Below, piece after piece: positions 23,869 to 32,506 of a stretch of 35,893 nucleotides of DNA (the stretch's first letter is position 1; each line of letters opens with the position of its first letter). The position numbers and the translations under genes were made by a program. The notes below the pieces were generated by a model that was given only the letters and a program-made list of their open reading frames with translations, was not told where the DNA came from and made no database searches. The stretch comes from a bacterium (lineage in GTDB: Bacteria > 4484-113 > JAGGVC01), in assembly GCA_021158185.1 (NCBI GenBank), contig JAGGVC010000135.1, forward strand, positions 1-35,893, given 5' to 3'.

Positions 23869-25848
23869 ATGGAATCGCGAGGAACAAAGCCGAATTCAGG
23901 CAAATCCGCAGTACATCGGGCAAACCGCAGCAAGCCGGTCGATGAAGCGGATTATCTCCGGTTGCTCTCACGCGTGCAGCGTCCTGGACGATACGCAGGG
24001 GGCGAGCGCGGCGCGGTCGTAAAAGACTGGAATGCTGTGAACATCCGCGCCTGCCTGTGCTTCCCCGACCTCTACGAGCTTGGAATGAGCTATCTCGGGA
24101 CTGCCATCCTCTATCAGCTGATAAACCGACGCACCGACTGCCTTGCCGAGCGCTGCTTCGCACCCGGCGACGACCTGTACGAGCTGTTAAAGGAAAGCGG
24201 CACCCCGCTTTGGTCGCTCGAAACCCGCCGCCCGCTCTCGGCGTTCGACACGTTGATGTTCAGCTTCACGTACGAACTGAGCTACCCGCAGTTCCTGCGC
24301 ATGCTTGAAACAGGCGGAATCCCGCTCCTCGCAAGAGAGCGCGGTGAGCACGACCCGATCGTGATTGCAGGCGGCGGATGCATGGTAAACCCGGAGCCGA
24401 TTGCAGATTTCATCGACGCGGCTGGGGTGGGCGACGGCGAAGTGCTGATCGAGCCGATAATCGAAAGCCTCATCGCAACATCGTCTGAAACTGGCCGGAA
24501 GCAGCTCTCAAGGCGGGAAAGAATCCTCGCACTCGCAAAAATCCCCGGCGTCTATGTGCCTTCGCTCTACGAGGCGAGTTACGAAGGCGGACGATTTCTG
24601 GAATTGAAGTTGAAGCGTGATTCCGGATCGAACTCGAAGCAATCCGAAAACTCATCCGGCATCGCGCGCTCGAAAACCCGCGACGCGCGCGCGATCGGTG
24701 AAACCGCGCCCGAAATTCCCGCCGTTATCGCGCGTCAATTCCATCTAAACCTCGACGAATGCCCGATTCCCGTCGGCTATCCGGTTCCGAACATCGAAGT
24801 CGTGGGCGACAAAAATATTGTCGAAATCCTCAGGGGATGCCCGCAGGGGTGCAGATTCTGCCAGGCGGGATACACCTATCGTCCGCTGCGTGTGCGCTCC
24901 GCCGACTCCATCATCGCATCCTCCCGCGTACTCGCCGCAATGAGCGGCAGAAACGAGATCACGCTCATGTCGCTTACGAGCCTAGATCATCCCGGAATCG
25001 CGAGAATCCTTGCCCGTATGCGCGAGATATTCGACCCCGAGCGCGTGTCGGTCGCACTGCCCTCGCTCAGAATGGACAGTATCGGGCGGGAACTTGCAGT
25101 ATCTATGCGGCGTCCGCGCGAAAGCTCGCTCACGTTCGCAATCGAGGCGGGCACGCAGAGCCTGCGCGACGCCATCAACAAGCAAATCACCGAGGACGAC
25201 ATCTTCGATACGATGGAGGCCGTGCTAGACGCCGGATTCCACAAGTTCAAGCTCTACTTCATGTGCGGGTTCGCAGGCGAAACGATGGACGACATAACGA
25301 AGCTCGGCGAGCTGATCACGCGCATCCATGCGTTCTGCCAAAGTCGCGGCAAGCGTCCTGTCAAGCTGCACATCTCACAGGCCGTCCTCGTGCCCAAGCC
25401 CGTGACGCCCTTCCAGTGGCAGGCGATGGAGCGACCGTCCGTGAGCCGTGCGAAACAGGCGCTCCTCAGGCGAATGCTGCGTCCGCTCAATAGGCTCAGG
25501 TTCAACTGGCACGACGCCGAAACATCGCTCCTCGAAGCGCTTTTTTCGAGAGGCGACCGAAGGCTCGGAAACGTGCTTTTTAACGCGCACAAAGAAGGAA
25601 AATCGCCGCCTACGCTCGTTGACGGCAGCTTCAACGCACAGCCCTGGCTCGCGGTCGCGCGCGAGTGCGGCATAGACCCCGATCTCCTCGTCCACGAGGA
25701 ATGGCCGGATGAGCGACAGTTTCCGTGGAGCCACGTCGACTGCGGCATAACAAACCGCTTCCTCGCGCGCGAGCGCGACAAGTACGATACAGCCGAGCTT
25801 ACCAAAAACTGCAACGAGCACTGCGCCGCCTGCGGCATCGGGTGCTGA
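23869..25848 (+). CDS. B12-binding domain/radical SAM protein (TIGR03960 type)
   Basis: This 659-residue protein has a cobalamin-binding-like N-terminal part (CFPDLYELGMSYLGTAILY, VIAGGGCMVNPEPIADFIDA). A radical SAM core follows with the cluster motif C324-x3-C328-x2-C331 in RGCPQGCRFCQAG, then EITLMSLTSLDHPGI and SLTFAIEAGTQSLRD. The last residues form a second Cys-rich cluster (NCNEHCAACGIGC). TIGR03960 proteins occur across bacteria and are usually neighbours or fusions of a TIGR03936/DUF2344 protein, which is absent here. A role in RNA or cofactor modification is suspected but unproven. The ATG at 23869 has an extended -10 7 nt upstream and no ribosome site. Confidence 0.85.
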   Translation: MESRGTKPNSGKSAVHRANRSKPVDEADYLRLLSRVQRPGRYAGGERGAVVKDWNAVNIRACLCFPDLYELGMSYLGTAILYQLINRRTDCLAERCFAPGDDLYELLKESGTPLWSLETRRPLSAFDTLMFSFTYELSYPQFLRMLETGGIPLLARERGEHDPIVIAGGGCMVNPEPIADFIDAAGVGDGEVLIEPIIESLIATSSETGRKQLSRRERILALAKIPGVYVPSLYEASYEGGRFLELKLKRDSGSNSKQSENSSGIARSKTRDARAIGETAPEIPAVIARQFHLNLDECPIPVGYPVPNIEVVGDKNIVEILRGCPQGCRFCQAGYTYRPLRVRSADSIIASSRVLAAMSGRNEITLMSLTSLDHPGIARILARMREIFDPERVSVALPSLRMDSIGRELAVSMRRPRESSLTFAIEAGTQSLRDAINKQITEDDIFDTMEAVLDAGFHKFKLYFMCGFAGETMDDITKLGELITRIHAFCQSRGKRPVKLHISQAVLVPKPVTPFQWQAMERPSVSRAKQALLRRMLRPLNRLRFNWHDAETSLLEALFSRGDRRLGNVLFNAHKEGKSPPTLVDGSFNAQPWLAVARECGIDPDLLVHEEWPDERQFPWSHVDCGITNRFLARERDKYDTAELTKNCNEHCAACGIGC

Positions 25849-25921
25849 GATATGAACGCTTGATGGATTGAAAGCTGCATCGGCGCGCGAGGGGCAGTTT
25901 GTCTAAAAGTGTGCCTTGGAA

Positions 25922-28900
25922 TCAGGTCTTAATCTTCAGAAGCCCTCTCACAAGCTTGTCAATCTCGGCAAGCTCTCTTTTCAGATAATCCCTGACCATA
26001 CTTCGTAGTTTACCAACTGACTTGACCTTGCCGGGGCCGCCCTTGCGCATCCAATTATCCACTTTCCTCGCGCAGACGCCACCGAGTTTTGCAAGCTTTT
26101 TGTGAAGGTCGTTATCAGCCTTGAACTTCGGAATTGGGAACTCAAGGACCTTTTTGTGTATATCTCTTGGCCCCCATAGCCCTCTTGCCTGCATGGGTTT
26201 AATCAGGCTGTCAATCACCTTTGAATTGAGTATGCTGGCAAGATACTTAGCCTCATTTGCCGTTTTCGGCGAATAATAATATGTCTTCGTATCCGCAATA
26301 AAACCCGGCGGTTCGATATATGTTGATGGTATGGTCAGGTTTCTCAAGTTAATCACACATGAAGCCAGATGTGTTCCTGACGTATTGTAAACTACCATAT
26401 ACTTGGCACGCGGATTTTGACTTGTCAAGCCGCGGTATCTGTCAAGTCTTTGATAGATATCCATTTTGTGCGCCTTGGTTCCCCTTCGCTCTTCCCATTC
26501 CTTCTCCGCGGTCACAAGCCAATCATAGAGATCGTAATAGCCTTTGTTGTGGACTTCACTGGCAGTCAGCAACTTGTACTTTTTCTGGTAATCCATAATA
26601 GGCAAAACGGTCAATCGAAAATCGAAATGACCGAATGGAATCAAATCGCTCGATAGCAGCGTGGCAAAAAGAAACCGCCCTTCGATGTTGCCTTCCATCG
26701 CCAGACTTTTATACGGTTCCTTGGCCTCCCTCTTGGCTCGTTGAGATGTTTGGACGAGTGGATTTGGCATCTGGATATCAAACGTTGTCCGAACGGGTTC
26801 GACAAACCACATCGAACGTGGAACGAGACTTGCGCCTTGAGTGAATTTCTTCTTGTACACACTCGCTGCATGTTGCTCGGAAAGCTCATCTGTCGACCAG
26901 TAGGATCGCTTGCCGCGCATATGAAGCCGGTATTCTACGTTTCTCACGTTGAGATTCTTGTCAGCTTCTTCAAGCGATGCGTTCTTACGCGAAAGTGAGC
27001 CAGATATCGCTTCGCCCGCCATCGGGGGAAGGCTATGGTAAGTTCCCTTTGAAATATCCTTTTTGGCAATCACTACAGAGCAAGGAACATTGAACAAAGG
27101 CTCAACATTTTCACAGTCCCAAAGCTCTTGGATGTCAAGCTTGCATTTCGGGCTATTGACAAACTTATAACTGCGCCTTCTAAGTCCGTCGTGCTGATCA
27201 GAGCTGAAAATGCTCTTAGGAAGGACAAACCCAATCTTGCCGCCTTCCTTGAGATACAAATCGGCACTGCGAATAAGAAAAAGTGTTCCGACCTCAAGAT
27301 GAGTGATCAGCTCGGGACGGTCGGCACAGATGTTATAAGAATCGTAATTCGCAATCCTCGACTTCAGGAATTCCTGATAGACAGGTTCAAGCGATCGAAG
27401 CACAATCCATGGCGGATTGCCGATGATGTAATCGGCTCTGCGCATTAGAAAAAGCGGCTTGTAGGAGTTCTTCAGAACAAACGACCAGATAGTATCCCTG
27501 TCCGAATCAATGTATTCTTTGAATATCTCGGCGATTTTATACAGCATGTAAACCACTGCGCTATCGTCCGCAAGACTAAAGCTCTTGGCTGAAACAAACA
27601 TCTTAAAGCGATCCAGTGAAATCGGCTTGCCCTTGTTCTTGTCACAGAAATCGCTGCAAATCTCAACAGCATGATCGAATACAGGTGTAGACTCGATTAG
27701 TTTTTCCGGAACCTGCACTATGTTTTTTTCGAGGAAAAAGTAATACCCCGGAAGCTGCTGTTCCAGGGCGCCATTATTTGCCGCAATTTTCATATCCCGC
27801 ATAAGCTCTGGCAGCTTCAGCATGTCGGCAAGATAAACAGGAATACGTATTGATTTTCTTGTGCGCCTTACACTTGAGCCGAGCGCGAGTAGGTAGTTTA
27901 GCTTGGCGATGATTGCAGCGAGAGGATGAATATCGCATCCGCTCACGGATTCAAGAATATGCCTCAGTGTTTTGCTCGAATCACCTAGCCGTTTAATCTT
28001 CTCGCGAATCGTCAAGTAGAGGAATGTTCCGGAGCCACATGCAGGATCAAGAAACTTGCCCTTTGGATTCTCGTCCATGAACTTGTTTATGATCCTATGT
28101 GCAAGCCAGTCCGGTGTGTAAAACTCGCCAAGGTCGTGACGCGTTTTAGGATCCACGATTTCCTGATACAGCGACTTCAAAACATCCTCGGTAAGCTTGG
28201 AAAAATCATACTTCGCCAATAGGCTGAACAGCCTTTGAGCTACTCTGATCGCAACTTCTTCAGCTTCAGGCCGCGCAATCCAGGAGAAAAAATCCTCCTC
28301 CAGGAAGTTCTCAATGCCACGATCTTTGAACCATTCGCCTGAGATGAGCCTGATTTTTGCATCCTTGCTTGTTGGGGTTCCGGTTTCCTCGATTCTTATC
28401 CACGCCATCAACTTGGCCAGAGTTGCAAGATATGTATGGCGAATAAACAATTCGTCTGCCGCCACTTTTTCACCGTAGACAATGCGAAGATATTTCCCCC
28501 AGTTGTCGTACATAACTGAGAACGCGCTTTTGCTCTTCAGTTTATTCCATGACTCCAGAAGCTCCAGCTTTGAAGTGAGAAATGCGTGACTCAGAACGCC
28601 AAAATCCCGAATAATGTTTTCTGTAGCAGGCGTAAGGATTTCCCGGCGTAAAAAGTATCTATCCAGCCAAAAAAGGACTTCCTCCCAGTTTTCTGCCTTC
28701 CACTCACAAGCTTCTATTGGTTCGAGGACGATGTCCCCAGGTGTAATCTCGCCCGTGTGGCCTTCAACCAAGCCCGGAGTAAAGGAATGGAATCTCTGCC
28801 CGTCGGTAGCGATGCAAATATATGGCCTTCTATCAACGGGTCCCTCTTCATTCCATAGAATGGCCGTGTATGTTGAAAGCTGCTCAATCGACTCATCTAG

Positions 28901-29158
28901 TTTTTTGCGTATGTCGGACTCAAATTCGATTATGATATTGCCTGTAAGATTGTCCGCTCGTCCCCTCAGCGCACGATCTTTCTGCTCTGTTTTTATATAC
29001 TTCTCGAATCCCTGCGAATATTCCAGGACAAATGGATCGTCAGAACCGTAAAGCTCGGCCAAAAGAACACTGAACCTCTGCGAGCGGGATGCTTCGTTAC
29101 TCAAACCCGCAACTTCATTCAGATAGCATTCAATTAACCGCTTCCTGGAACGCGCCAT
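25922..29158 (-). CDS. Single-chain restriction-modification enzyme (type IIG/Eco57I-like, N6-adenine methylase)
   Basis: This 1078-residue protein combines an N-terminal nuclease-like segment, whose NIIIEFESD stretch fits a PD-(D/E)xK core near residues 68-80, with an N6-adenine methyltransferase domain. The SAM motif DPACGSGTFLY is near residue 370 and the catalytic NPPW motif near residue 581. The C-terminal 400 residues would be the target-recognition region and end with a basic tail. Such enzymes modify and cut the same asymmetric site. There is no separate specificity subunit nearby. The gene follows hspR by 105 bases on the same strand. The ATG lacks a ribosome site, but TGGTAGACT lies 8 nt upstream. 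The target sequence cannot be read from here. Confidence 0.82.
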   Translation of the reverse strand: MARSRKRLIECYLNEVAGLSNEASRSQRFSVLLAELYGSDDPFVLEYSQGFEKYIKTEQKDRALRGRADNLTGNIIIEFESDIRKKLDESIEQLSTYTAILWNEEGPVDRRPYICIATDGQRFHSFTPGLVEGHTGEITPGDIVLEPIEACEWKAENWEEVLFWLDRYFLRREILTPATENIIRDFGVLSHAFLTSKLELLESWNKLKSKSAFSVMYDNWGKYLRIVYGEKVAADELFIRHTYLATLAKLMAWIRIEETGTPTSKDAKIRLISGEWFKDRGIENFLEEDFFSWIARPEAEEVAIRVAQRLFSLLAKYDFSKLTEDVLKSLYQEIVDPKTRHDLGEFYTPDWLAHRIINKFMDENPKGKFLDPACGSGTFLYLTIREKIKRLGDSSKTLRHILESVSGCDIHPLAAIIAKLNYLLALGSSVRRTRKSIRIPVYLADMLKLPELMRDMKIAANNGALEQQLPGYYFFLEKNIVQVPEKLIESTPVFDHAVEICSDFCDKNKGKPISLDRFKMFVSAKSFSLADDSAVVYMLYKIAEIFKEYIDSDRDTIWSFVLKNSYKPLFLMRRADYIIGNPPWIVLRSLEPVYQEFLKSRIANYDSYNICADRPELITHLEVGTLFLIRSADLYLKEGGKIGFVLPKSIFSSDQHDGLRRRSYKFVNSPKCKLDIQELWDCENVEPLFNVPCSVVIAKKDISKGTYHSLPPMAGEAISGSLSRKNASLEEADKNLNVRNVEYRLHMRGKRSYWSTDELSEQHAASVYKKKFTQGASLVPRSMWFVEPVRTTFDIQMPNPLVQTSQRAKREAKEPYKSLAMEGNIEGRFLFATLLSSDLIPFGHFDFRLTVLPIMDYQKKYKLLTASEVHNKGYYDLYDWLVTAEKEWEERRGTKAHKMDIYQRLDRYRGLTSQNPRAKYMVVYNTSGTHLASCVINLRNLTIPSTYIEPPGFIADTKTYYYSPKTANEAKYLASILNSKVIDSLIKPMQARGLWGPRDIHKKVLEFPIPKFKADNDLHKKLAKLGGVCARKVDNWMRKGGPGKVKSVGKLRSMVRDYLKRELAEIDKLVRGLLKIKT

Positions 29159-29166
29159 GACTCAGC

Positions 29167-29175
29167 AGTCTACCA
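29167..29175 (-). promoter_or_regulatory. Extended -10-like element of the R-M gene
   Basis: On the minus strand TGGTAGACT ends 8 nt before the ATG at 29158. TAGACT matches 4 of 6 consensus bases. The gene may thus have its own leaderless promoter as well as read-through from the dnaK operon. Confidence 0.4.
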
Positions 29176-29263
29176 CGGCATCGCTTGCACAATTGCAGCG
29201 TCAGGGCATTATGCAACGACATTCTTCGGCATCTGGCAGAGTTTCCACACTCGCCCGATCCCG

Positions 29264-29701
29264 CTACTTCTTCCTTTGTTTTGCGAGGCCGCGGTTCTTC
29301 GACATCGGGACGATTGCGGTATCGTCCATCGCCCTTTTCATTCTGTCCTCGAAACCGTGTTCCAGGTGTTCGCGGAAACGGGCTACAAGCTCCCTCATCT
29401 GGTTCTGAAGCTCGGTGATCTGCACCCGCATTCTGAGTATCACATCAACGCCCGCAAGGTTGACGCCCATTTCCTTGGTAAGGTTGAGTATCAGTTCCAG
29501 CCGCTCGATGTCCTTCTTCGAATACATCCTCGTGTTGCCCTTGGTGCGCCTTGGCACGAGAAGACCGAGCCGCTCGTACTGCCTCAGGCTCTGCTGGTGA
29601 ACGTCGAACATTTTCGCAACGGCGCCGATCGAATAGACTCCCCGTTCATCCTCGGGAAGATGCTCAAATTCGTCTGATGCTTTTCGCGTCACTCGTTTCA
29701 C
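29264..29701 (-). CDS. hspR: HspR-type MerR-family heat-shock regulator
   Basis: This 145-residue protein has an N-terminal winged helix of the MerR family (YSIGAVAKMFDVHQQSLRQYERLGLLVPRR), a wing with TRMYSKKDIERLELI, and a coiled-coil dimer helix (VDVILRMRVQITELQNQMRELV). It has no metal-binding cysteines. HspR represses the dnaK operon together with DnaK in other bacteria, and its place as last gene after dnaJ fits autoregulation. The start is a GTG at 29701, three bases after the dnaJ stop. I found no classical HAIR operator upstream of dnaK. Confidence 0.85.
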   Translation of the reverse strand: MKRVTRKASDEFEHLPEDERGVYSIGAVAKMFDVHQQSLRQYERLGLLVPRRTKGNTRMYSKKDIERLELILNLTKEMGVNLAGVDVILRMRVQITELQNQMRELVARFREHLEHGFEDRMKRAMDDTAIVPMSKNRGLAKQRKK

Positions 29702-29704
29702 CCG

Positions 29705-30829
29705 CTACTTTGCGGATTTGCCTTCGGTAGTCTTGAAAATATCGAACCGCGGATTAAGCGGATTGCGCTCCTCAAGCTCACGGATCAGGTCGCGGCTCTC
29801 GCGGTCAAGCTTTGCGGGCACTGCGACATTGAGAGTCACATACATATCCCCGCGCCCGTACGTCTGAATGTGGGGGAAGCCCTTGCCGCGAAGCCTGAAC
29901 ACTTTCCCGCTCTGAGTGCCTGCCGGTACTTTCAAGTTGACTCTCCCGCCCACTGTCGGAATCTGGATCTGGGCGCCAAGTGACGCCTCGGCAAATGTGA
30001 TTGGAATATCGCAGTATATATTGTCGCCGCGACGCACAAACAGGTCGTGCTCGCGAACCTCGACATTGAGGTACAGATTACCCGGAGGTCCTCCGTTCAA
30101 ACCTGCATCTCCCTTTCCACTCAGCCTGATCCTGCTTCCGGTATCGACACCTGCAGGCACTTTCACCTCGATCCGTTCGAGTACCTGGACGAAACGTTTG
30201 CCGTTGCAGGTCTTGCAATGCTCGCTGATTATGCGCCCCGTTCCGCCGCATTTGGTGCACGTCTGCCGCATGGTGAAAAACCCTTGCTGAATCATATGCA
30301 TGCCGCTGCCACCGCATGAAGGGCACGTTATAGGACTGCTTCCGGGTTCGCTGCCAGAACCTTTACACCGATCACAGGTATCTCGCCTCATGTATTCGTA
30401 TTGGATCGTGGTTCCGTTGAATGCGTCTTCAAACTCCAGCGTGAGATTCTGATGAAGATCCTGGCCGCGCTGCGGCGCGTCTGCGCGCTGCCTGAACGTC
30501 GTACCCGCTCCGAATCCGCCCATACCGCCGAACAACTGATCGAACAGATCCTCGATGCCGCCGAATCCCGCGTGAGCGCCTCCGCTGTCCGCAACTCCCT
30601 GCTTGAAAGCAGCATGTCCGAACTGATCGTACCTGGCCCTCTTGTCAGGATCGGACAGGATTTCATATGCCTCGCTGATTTCCTTGAATTTCGACTCGGA
30701 CTCCGGATCACCGGGATTGATATCGGGGTGGTGTTTACGCGCCATGCGACGGTAAGCCTTCTTTATTTCCTTCGCATCGGCTTGCCTGTCAACTCCAAGA
30801 ATCTCGTAGTAATCAGTATTGGTCTGCAT
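29705..30829 (-). CDS. dnaJ: Chaperone DnaJ
   Basis: This 374-residue type I J-protein has a J-domain with HPD at residues 34-36, a Gly/Phe-rich linker ([19 protein letters not shown]), and four CxxCxGxG-type zinc repeats ([32 protein letters not shown]). The C-terminal substrate-binding domains follow. It delivers unfolded clients to DnaK and stimulates its ATPase. It lies 33 bases after grpE in the dnaK operon. The ATG at 30829 has only a weak GAAG site. Confidence 0.93.
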   Translation of the reverse strand: MQTNTDYYEILGVDRQADAKEIKKAYRRMARKHHPDINPGDPESESKFKEISEAYEILSDPDKRARYDQFGHAAFKQGVADSGGAHAGFGGIEDLFDQLFGGMGGFGAGTTFRQRADAPQRGQDLHQNLTLEFEDAFNGTTIQYEYMRRDTCDRCKGSGSEPGSSPITCPSCGGSGMHMIQQGFFTMRQTCTKCGGTGRIISEHCKTCNGKRFVQVLERIEVKVPAGVDTGSRIRLSGKGDAGLNGGPPGNLYLNVEVREHDLFVRRGDNIYCDIPITFAEASLGAQIQIPTVGGRVNLKVPAGTQSGKVFRLRGKGFPHIQTYGRGDMYVTLNVAVPAKLDRESRDLIRELEERNPLNPRFDIFKTTEGKSAK

Positions 30830-30862
30830 ACTTCAAACAAACTCAAATTGCAAACGTTCGCG

Positions 30863-31861
30863 TTACTCATCATCGGGGCAGCATTCGGAAACGGCACCCG
30901 ATTCCAAAGCGGCGTCATCGGGCGCATCCTCCCCTTCAACAGCAGCATCCTTGCCGATCCGCTTGCTCAACTTGACCATTGCCGGCCTGATCAACCTGTC
31001 CGCCAGCATAAAACCGTTCTGATAGATCTCAATTACCGTGTTGTCTTCGTACTCGTCCGTTTCTTCGACGTACAGGCAGGAGTGCATTTCTGGATCGAAA
31101 GGCACCATCGTCTCCTGAATCAGATTAACGTTGTAGCGGGTAAGCGTATTGACAAACAACTGCAATGTACGCCGGAGACCGTCTGCCAGCGCACTGTCTT
31201 TCTCATCCTCAGGAACGCTTTGAACCGCCTTTTCAAGTGTGTCGATAACGGGAAGAAGATCCACAAGGAGATTCTCATTCGCCCGCTTCCTGAATGCCTC
31301 CGTTTCCTGCTTGTTGCGCCGACGGAAATTGACAAGCTCGGCCTGCTTTCGCTGTGCAAGCTCGAGGTTTTCCTTTACCTGAGCCTTGAGCGTATCCACT
31401 TCTCTTGAAACCCGTTCAAGCTCGGCCTGCATAACATCGAATGCATCGCTTGTTTTCATGTCATCATCCGCTGCGCCATCTCTCAAGCCTTCCTGCTCTG
31501 CAGGAGTCTCAAGACCATCGTCTGCTCCGCTGAACGGATCAGGGCTATCAGCGGAGGGCCTTTTTTTTTCCGAACCGGGAGGCCATCCGTTCTGATCCGA
31601 CTGATGCGCGCCAGGCTGTGTTTCCTCAATCAAACTACCTTCATCTTCTACATCATCAGCTTCGGTGATCTCATCCGCAAGCTTCGCAGCTTCTTTCCAG
31701 TCGATATCCGCGCTATTCCACGCACTCTTGCCAGCAGCGGATTTTGACTTGGCAGCCAGCTTGTCGTCTCCATCATCCGATCCGGGATCCGCAACGGGAT
31801 CGCTGGCTGGATCCTTGTTCTCACCGTCTTCACTCAAACCGTTTATACCAATCTCAACCAA
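30863..31861 (-). CDS. grpE: GrpE nucleotide exchange factor with long acidic N-terminus
   Basis: This 332-residue protein is the DnaK exchange factor. The family region lies in the C-terminal half: a long coiled coil (ELERVSREVDTLKAQVKENLELAQRKQAEL), FRRRNKQETE, and the beta-wing YNVNLIQETMVPFDPEMH with NGFMLADRLIRPAMVKLSK. The first 150 residues are disordered, acidic and rich in Asp, Ser and Pro, whereas E. coli GrpE has about 197 residues in total. I place the start at the TTG at 31861, 5 nt after a perfect GGAGG; the ATG at 31921 lacks a ribosome site and would run into a hairpin. It is the third gene of the operon. Confidence 0.82.
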   Translation of the reverse strand: MVEIGINGLSEDGENKDPASDPVADPGSDDGDDKLAAKSKSAAGKSAWNSADIDWKEAAKLADEITEADDVEDEGSLIEETQPGAHQSDQNGWPPGSEKKRPSADSPDPFSGADDGLETPAEQEGLRDGAADDDMKTSDAFDVMQAELERVSREVDTLKAQVKENLELAQRKQAELVNFRRRNKQETEAFRKRANENLLVDLLPVIDTLEKAVQSVPEDEKDSALADGLRRTLQLFVNTLTRYNVNLIQETMVPFDPEMHSCLYVEETDEYEDNTVIEIYQNGFMLADRLIRPAMVKLSKRIGKDAAVEGEDAPDDAALESGAVSECCPDDE

Positions 31862-31924
31862 AACACCCTCCAGGCTAACTTTAACGGAAAAAAGCGCTTC
31901 GACCGCCCGTAGCCGGGTCATTCA

Positions 31925-31948
31925 GGCGGGGAGCTAAAGCCCCCCGCC
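31925..31948. repeat. Hairpin between hsp20 and grpE
   Basis: GGCGGGG and CCCCGCC form a 7-bp stem, extended past one A-C mismatch by GC/GC around a TAAA loop. It sits between the hsp20 stop and the grpE start and may lower read-through or stabilise mRNA ends. Confidence 0.6.
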
Positions 31949-31959
31949 AGACAACAACA

Positions 31960-32394
31960 TTACTTAATCTCGATTTCGCGACCCTTCACTTCGGCTCGCT
32001 TATCGAACTCGATCGTCAAAAGACCGTCCTTGTAGGAAGCATCAGCCGTATCGGGATCGATCGTCGCTGGCAGACCAAAGCTCCTTCTGAAACAGCCGTA
32101 GCTGCGTTCAACCCTCTGATAGTTCTTGCTCTGATCCTCAGACTCGAACTTGCGTTCACCGCTTATTGTGAGGATGTTATTCTCAACATCAACCTTGATG
32201 TTGTCCTTCTTAAGCCCCGGCAGTTCCACCGTGAACGAAAGACGGTCGGCATCCTCATGGATGTCCACGTTGGGTGACCATCCACCCAAGCTGTTCTCTC
32301 CGAATGTGGAGAAATTTGAATCGAACAAACGATCGATCTCGTCCCTGAGCTGACGCATTCCCTTGAAGGGCGAAAAGCGAACAAGCTCTTTCAT
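31960..32394 (-). CDS. Small heat-shock protein (Hsp20/alpha-crystallin family)
   Basis: This 144-residue protein has the alpha-crystallin domain (WSPNVDIHEDADRLSFTVELPGLKKDNIKVDVENN), the GERKFESEDQ region and SFGLPATIDPDTADASYKDGLL with the C-terminal EIEIK tail. It is a holdase that keeps denatured proteins soluble until DnaK acts. The ATG at 32394 has an AGGTGA site. It is the second gene after dnaK, about 110 bases downstream. The leader contains TTAAGTTAAGG followed by TAGG, of unknown meaning. Confidence 0.9.
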   Translation of the reverse strand: MKELVRFSPFKGMRQLRDEIDRLFDSNFSTFGENSLGGWSPNVDIHEDADRLSFTVELPGLKKDNIKVDVENNILTISGERKFESEDQSKNYQRVERSYGCFRRSFGLPATIDPDTADASYKDGLLTIEFDKRAEVKGREIEIK

Positions 32395-32506
32395 CGTTCT
32401 ATCACCTACCTTAACTTAATCAACATTAACAACATCATCATGAATGACCGACATCATTTCGACGACGGGGAAAACCCGCATCCTATCGGCCACCGCACCG
32501 ATACAA

